From positions 94,490,839 through 94,554,838 of the forward strand of contig CM041778.1 of the NCBI GenBank assembly GCA_023374045.1: DNA of 64,000 nucleotides. Reading direction: 5' to 3'. Shown piece after piece: positions 57,313 through 64,000 of the stretch (the stretch's first letter is position 1; each line of letters starts with the position of its first letter). The notes beneath the pieces are model-generated. The model ran no database searches. It was not told where the DNA came from and saw only the letters and a program-made list of their open reading frames with translations. The stretch is from Limonium bicolor. Taxonomy: Eukaryota > Streptophyta > Magnoliopsida > Caryophyllales > Plumbaginaceae. The position numbers were made by a program, and so were the translations under genes.

Positions 57313-59348
57313 AGTTAGTGAGAATTAGTTCACAATCACTAAGTCAAGGGTTAGCACAAATGCTCAACCACATTCAAGATCCTCATCATCATTCATACAT
57401 TTCATGAATTATACAAACTAAGAGTTCAAATACAAACAGAAATAAACAATACACTACAAGTACAAGAAGGTGCATTAAATTCGATTCGTGCGTTTTATCT
57501 TGTTTAGGTGATCACATAGCACACAAACACACAAATCAGAGTAACCGAGGTAGCATACGGGGCATGAGAAAATCATACCGTTCACCGTAGTTATTCGATC
57601 CTTGACTTTCCTTTGGAGTCCAACCATTTGAATCCTATAACGTACACGGAGTCGGACGGTTAATTCTCTATAATTAACCTAACTATTTTAATCTTTAGAG
57701 TTTTCCTGACTTATAATTACTTACTCCTTACATTTCAAACTTACTTACATTTGTTACTTACTTCTCACTCACTTCTAGCACTTGTTTATACATCTTAGGA
57801 CATTTATATGTCACCAAACAAGTCCTAAACATCATCTAAGACCAATACCCACCAATGCCCCATGATTTAAAGCCTTAAAAACACATTCGGGTGATTTTTG
57901 AGCTTGGTCCGGGTCTATAGTCCCGGACCCAAGTAGAACTTCACTTACGGCTATCTTTTTACATTGGTCCGGGACATGGTCCGGGTCCCTATTCCCGGAC
58001 CACTATATTTCTGAACTCTCGGGGCATTTTTCGTGTTGGTCCGGGACTTGGTCCGGCCCCTAAGTCCCGGACCTTGCTTAAAAGCTGTCAAAACTTCATT
58101 TTTCAACCCTTAATCCACACCTAATCATTCCCTAATCCTTCCACATGCTTTCTACATGTTTAAACACCTTAAAATACTCCTAATCATGCTCCAATATTTG
58201 GTCCAATTCCTTACCCAACTCTTGCTCAATTCATGTTTAAATTACATAGATTTCACACTTACATTCTCCAAGAACTTGCACTCATTCTCTAGTCTTCTAT
58301 GCTACAGATTTTGCTCCTCATTCATACTCAATCCTTGTTCCACATTAATGCACTTCCAATACACAACTTACGTCATCTTCTTCTACTCTAGTTCCCAAAG
58401 TGATTAGTTACATAACTTTTACCTCCAAGACACCTAGTTAAACTAGGTTCTTTTCTTCACATCAACACACTTAAGTCATCAAGTTTCTAGAGCAATTTTG
58501 ACAGAGTCTCCCCTATAATATTAACTTTGCCCACATGCATATTTCAGCTCAACTAAGCAATTACCAATATCCATATTATTTCAAGCACTGTAATACATTA
58601 AAAATCCTGCATATATACACTTATCTCCCTTTGGCTTCCAAGCCTTTTACTATCATTTATACCACACCTAATATACCTCAATCATTTACTTACTGTACAG
58701 CAACATAGCCAATACCTAAAACAATGTAATCTCCTCTTACAAAAGCCTTAAAAGTTCTGTTTTCACACTACATACAAATCTAGCTCAAGGGTTAGCTCAT
58801 TTACCTTGAATTTGCTAGTTTTCTTTCTTTTATTCCTTTCTCCTTTCCTTTCTCCTTGTTCTTGCCTTACCAAAACCGGTAATGCTACATCCACCCACAA
58901 CAAATAATACTAATTCAAAAACTACCCTTAATTAACCTAGAACTTAAGCATATGTTTAAGGCTTAAAGGAAGGCATTACCTTACACTTCTAGGTGGAGCT
59001 TTTGGACAGTAAAGCAACAATACTCCAGCCCTTTTTGAAGACCAAAAACTGGCTGGGACATGGGAGAAGAGGGAGCTCAAAAATCTGGACTTTCAAAAAT
59101 CAAAGGAAGGCTAGATTTGGAGAGTTTTTGGACTTCTTTCTTACCTTAAACCAACAAGGAGTTGAAGGAGCTTCAAATGGTCACCTTCAAGCTTCAAGAA
59201 GAGCTACACCCATGGAGACCAACTTCACCATTTTCGAATTTTGGAAAGAGGGGAATGATCTCCAAGAAGAGGGGAGTTCAATGGTGTAGTTTTTGTAATT
59301 TTTGGAGCTTGTTTGAGCCTTCAAAAATGAGGAAGAAGAGAGAGCTAA
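57313..59348 (-). repeat. LTR D, middle portion
   Basis: Continuation of LTR D beyond C. It carries the palindromic array of the B type (57906-58073) and a region similar to 56100-56700 of LTR C. It is cut at 59348 by element E; the rest should resume beyond E, outside the window. Confidence 0.8.
57906..58073. repeat. Palindromic minisatellite in LTR D
   Basis: Units with GGTCCGGG facing CCCGGACC, and GGTCCGGGACTT facing AAGTCCCGGACC. Confidence 0.8.
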
Positions 59349-60001
59349 TGTAACGCCCCTATTAACCATAAATACAGCGGAAATAAAACTCTAAGGCGAT
59401 TACAGACCATCAGGTTCCAAACACCCGGCACCAAACTCACCAATTACAACTTACAATCTACAAAAGCTACGGTCTGAACTCGAGAAAAAACTTAACACAA
59501 AATAATAGAATTAAAAAACACATTAACTCTCCATAAAACCTAGTCCCATCCCAAACGCTCATTCTCTTCGTGGCCACCTGTAAATCAATTCGTACCTGCA
59601 AGATGAAACCAAGCAGCCCACCCCAAAAGGGGCGGGTCAGTTCCCTGGAATGGAACTGGTACAATTCTCCAAAACAAAAACTTATAAAACTAACTTCAAA
59701 ATAAACAGTAACATGAAAACAAACTCTTAAAAGTAAAACAGAGATAAAGCACTTCAAAACAATCAAGTTAAAGAGAAAAGAAAACAAGACAAAGATAGAG
59801 ATAGAGAACTTCCAAAACAAGTCATCCACTTAAGTAGTCACACCACACAGTTAGTAAGCATCCATTGTTGATGTTAGAAACCAATTCCCGTTCGGAGTAT
59901 AAAGACTCAGATAGTCACAAAGGACTAGGAATAATAAGATAGATCCAAGAACCAATAACTCAAGAGTGGAATTATTCAATTGGGAGAGATGGCCCCCACG
60001 C

Positions 60002-60187
60002 CAGATATCAATGTCCATATGGACGGGATATACAGCCCCCTGCTGTCAGATTAAATGTCCTGGTGGACGAGGGATATACAGCCCCCTGCTGTTAAATATC
60101 AATGCCCCTATGGGCGAGGGATATACAGCCCCCTGCTGTTAAATATCAATGCCCCTATGGGCGAGGGATAACAGCCCCCTGCTGTTA
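60002..60187. repeat. 46-47 bp double-hairpin array in element E
   Basis: Four units; the ACAGCCCCCTGCTGT hairpin recurs at intervals of 46-47. A second hairpin varies: GTCC-ATAT-GGAC, GTCC-TGGT-GGAC, then GCCC-CTAT-GGGC twice. Confidence 0.85.
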
Positions 60188-60499
60188 CCATTGAAGACGC
60201 GCGCACGTCGAAAGAAAGATTCCCAAGATTGACCTTTTCCAAATTCCCACTAGATCACCAACTACCCAGAGCAATACCAAAACACTCAGTCCTACAGAGT
60301 GCAGAAGCGTAAACCCTAAGCAGTCAATGTCTAACGGGACACCAAATAGAAGAAACCAATACCCAAATGAGTTCCACATCCAAGGCTCAGTTAGTCACAA
60401 AGCTGAGTTAGTCACACAACCAATTCCTTCTTAGAAATTCCTCTTAAAGTCAGTTAGCGTTTTCCAAAACATCCCACAAGTCAATCATCAAAAATATCG

Positions 60500-60622
60500 G
60501 AGTACGAGAAATCGTACAAAACATTCCATAGAGTCCCAAAACACACACAAGCTGAGTACGAGAAATCGTACAAAACATTCCATAAAGTCCAAAACACACA
60601 AGCTGAGTACGAGAAATCATAC
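60500..60622. repeat. 51-54 bp array with GTACGA/TCGTAC hairpin in element E
   Basis: GAGTACGAGAAATC starts at 60500, 60554 and 60605. The first two units have the perfect stem GTACGA-GAAA-TCGTAC; the third has TCATAC. Confidence 0.8.
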
Positions 60623-63600
60623 CTGGTAAGTGTAGAGCAGTAGCCAAACAGAAAGTGTGAACTTCCACTAATCACCTATAATAATGTGTTCCAAGTATCG
60701 ATCAGTTAAGTAGCTCACAGAGCTAAACACCTTTTACTCTAATGAATAATAGTTTAAAGTTTGACAAATCCTCACGTTATGGGCCAGGTTCAGGTAATTA
60801 ACTCTTTTGTTAGGCCCATTTCATTTAATCCGGAATGATTTAAAGTTTTAACCTGAGAGCGGCCCAAACTCTCTTGGACTGTTTATATGGCTTTTGAAGT
60901 TCACAGACTTGGGCTTAGTAGGTTAGTCCAAGACCGGGTTGCGGTTTTGCTATTTAAACGAAATTCCCTAAAAGGATTATGCGGGGTTTCGAACATGCAA
61001 CCCCGACTCAGTTCCAGGTTTATCTTGACCAACCACGCCATTGAATTTCTTGTCTAACAGAGATGTCTAATTTATTTACTTACTTACTCCTAGCCATGGG
61101 ACTAGTTAAATAAACCTTTAAGTTATCATTGGCTAATTACTACAACATTGATTAAAGACCTGAAGCTTAGCACCAGTAGATAGTTATATATATATATTCT
61201 TCTAATTAAGTTTCCCACAGAAATGTTAACATGATCTCTTAATATCTAATACACTTATATACATATATTAGGATTTATCCAAAACTTCCTTAGGAAATTT
61301 TATTAAATTTAATAAACTCTTACACAACTAGTACCCACAAGGTATATTATATGTTTATTATTACTATGCAAAAAGGTGTTTAGTATCACCTTTTATGTAT
61401 CCTTACTTACATTTAATTCCCTAAATGTTTTATTTTTACACACATTCCCTCCATAGACTATGTATAATCCTTGGTACCAAATTTTAATAAACTTATGTCT
61501 TAATTATATTTTGGATTATCACAAAACTTAAGGTTTCAAAGGAATAACTTAATGAATTAATTTCCTTTATTGTATTTAAGGATAAACATTATATCCCGAC
61601 GTAAGGTAAAATTTACCTAAGAATTAAATCCTCAATTCATAAGTGAATTTGTAAATTATTTAATAGGATCGTGTATTCTGAAAAATCCTCATATCTTATA
61701 TCCAAGTGACATATTAATATTCCCAGTGTCAAAAGGTAAATCAGTATAATATCCTATTTAACTTAGCTTCATCTAACTAAAGGCTCAAAGGTTCTAATTC
61801 TCTAATTACTATTTACAAACCTTTTATAAGTCCTAACCATTAAAGACATCACCTATTTATAAACTCTCATTCTGAATATTGGTAATTAATGTTATAAATG
61901 TATTTTATATGTCTTATCTAATTCCAAGAAACCTAAGGATCATTATTTAGATTAAATTCCTAATCACATTTTAATATAGTTTTATATCTAATCCTTTTAA
62001 TGATTTCATCTTAAAATATTAAGTTATTACTCAATACTATAAATGTCAAGAAATGATTAAATCTAGACTTAATAATCCTCTTCACATTTGGATGTAAAAG
62101 TAACTCATTTATTTTATTTTGTTTATATAAGAACATTTAAATGTAAAAGTATTTCATTCATTTTATTATTAATTATATAATAAGATCTATTTGTGTAACA
62201 CTTTATGTAATCTAATTACAAATACTCCTAAATTTTAACTTATTAATTTCAACCCAATTATAGATTTACCTTGTCGTCATTGACTAAATATATACATGTA
62301 TTTTAACACTGTTTATATGAATCTTAGAAATTTAAAAGTAACTCTTTAAGCCTAATACATTACTATAATTTAATACCACCTCATATAATATTCTTCTATT
62401 TGTATTATGTAGAGGTTTAGTTTAACTTATTAATTCCTTCGTATTATATTTCCTATAAGGTATTTAATTTATTATTTTACTTATAGTATATATATATATA
62501 TACTAGGATTTATACAAAACATTATTTATGTAGTTTTATTGTATTTAATTATTTATATTAACTTTTACACACACCTACATCCTAAATATGGTTAATAAAA
62601 TAAAGCATTTCCCTTAGTTTCAGTTAAGTATATTAACTACCATATTATATAATTAATATAAATGTAGATTAATTTAGTTCCTTGATTTAACCCAAGTTAC
62701 TATTTTATCCCTTAGTTAATTAAAAATATCAACTCCATAATATAGTAAGTAAAATGTAGGATAATTAAATTCCTTAATTTATATAAGTTTCTACTTAAGT
62801 AAGTATATATACATATATGTACATAATTTCACTTCTCTAAAAGCTAATACAAAAACTTTTATAAACTTACTGTTATAAAATGTTAATTTAATTTCCCTTA
62901 TTTTTCCCCAGCTTAAAAGTTAATTACAAACCATACTTTAATTTTTGGTTACATTAAAAACTTTATATTATAGGCTATTCTTATGAAAAACTCATAAACA
63001 CAATTTTTAAAACCTTTTATCATTGCCCAAAAATTCCCAAATTTAATATACAGTAACTATAACATTTTAGACATATTATAAAAGTTTTTTTCATAAAAAT
63101 ATCTTTTTAATTTAGCCAAATAATTCCAGAAAACCCGTAAATTTCAAAAATCATAACTTACGTTTAAAAACTCCAAAACCATATTAATTTACATCAAAAT
63201 AAACTAGATTAAATAAGGAATCTATGGTTAAAATTTCAAGTCAAAATACATTCGGGAAGATATTTAAATTAATTCAAAAGTTAGGGTTATTTACTGAAAT
63301 TTATAAAAACCTTTATAACCTTATTCTGGAACGTTTTAATCTCGGCCGTCCAGATCTTATAACTACGATCGGACGGCCCTAAATCTCCAAGTTCTTCAGC
63401 GCAGAGTTTAACCAAGTCGAGTACTAAATCGACGATTCCTCACAATCTACAGAACGAAATCGCGTGATGTCTTGTTTCTATAGCTTCGAAATCAAATTTC
63501 GGTTCCAATGATGCTAATTTCCCCAATTATAATGCGGTATTCAGTGGATTTCGAATTTAATTCGAAGTTAGAGTTCTTCCTGGAAATAGAATTCGATTCG

Positions 63601-64000
63601 AACTCAATTCTATCAATTTCTCCTAATCTAACATGTAATTGACTAAATTGATACATGGGTTAGATCGAAAACATGACTACGAACAACAATATCGGAGCAA
63701 TTTGATCGGAGACTCACCGGATTGTGCGAATTTGGTGAATTCCAAATCGGAAACTGGAAAAAAAAACTCGAACTTGATACAGTTCGTGGTGCCAACTTTG
63801 CAGATCATAACTAGCAGTACAAAACGAGTTAGATAATGAGTAAGGGCTCATTGGAAAGAAGGATTGTAGATCTACGTATTGGTAGCAAGAACTAAACCTA
63901 ACTCGCACCATACAGAAAGATATTGAAGTTACAAAACACGAGTTTACCTCTCTGTTTCGGTGTTATTTTATGTGCTGTTGAAACCGAAACTTTAGACCTC

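Larger units (their letters stand above)
59349..64000 (-). mobile_element. Element E, probable long LTR, open at the window edge
   Basis: It begins TGTAACGCCCC exactly where LTR D breaks off, like an LTR end on the minus strand. It contains two short tandem arrays and a motif shared with A and B. 61080-63330 is very A/T-rich with no gene or repeat that I can resolve. An inverted repeat GGCCGTCC/GGACGGCC spans 63344-63378. No retroelement protein appears, so the class is inferred from the terminus only. Confidence 0.55.

Noticed and set aside
59467..59829. 120-codon minus frame rich in Phe and Leu
   Set aside because: A/T-rich element E sequence; hydrophobic bias comes from base composition.

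Overview
The window is plant nuclear DNA made almost entirely of nested LTR retrotransposons. I see no host gene, rRNA, ordinary tRNA gene or CRISPR array. The organism is a land plant, most likely a eudicot with a large genome: there is a Tat-lineage Ty3/gypsy element with two RNase H domains, an Ogre-like element with LTRs over 5 kb, and at least four long LTRs ending in GTGTTACA.

Layout, left to right. (1) 1-17249: an Ogre-like element on the minus strand. Its 3' LTR (1-4208) is cut by the window edge, its internal region (4209-11671) carries no gag-pol, and its 5' LTR is 11672-17249. It sits inside the 5' LTR of element A. (2) 17250-38647: element A, plus strand, with a 5' LTR remnant (17250-18108), an initiator-Met primer site, a non-coding internal region split by a Tat element, and a 3' LTR (34318-38647). 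(3) 19956-30464: the Tat element, complete with 409-bp LTRs and ATTAC target duplications. It encodes gag-protease and pol (broken by frameshifts) and carries a spliced antisense gene. (4) 38648-51773: element B, plus strand, a relative of A whose 5' LTR was the landing site of A. (5) 51774-52262: unassigned sequence. (6) 52263-59348: LTR D on the minus strand, split by solo LTR C (53402-57307, TACGT duplications). (7) 59349-64000: the start of another LTR-type element, E, inserted in D and running off the window.

Insertion order: B before A; A before both the Tat element and the Ogre-like element; D before both C and E. The only protein-coding element is Tat. Ogre-like, A and B have the LTRs, primer sites and polypurine tracts needed for copying but no recognisable proteins, so they would depend on enzymes supplied in trans.

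The most unusual signal is a recurring design: short tandem arrays in which each unit is an inverted repeat and the two arms change together between units. It occurs in the Tat 3' region, the middle of the A/C and B/D LTRs, element E, and more weakly in the Ogre-like 3' region. Other signals worth a look are two tRNA-like Pol III promoter modules in each Ogre-like LTR, a conserved hairpin plus splice-acceptor-like block in the A-D LTRs, and a block of about 135 nt nearly unchanged between the otherwise diverged internal regions of A and B.
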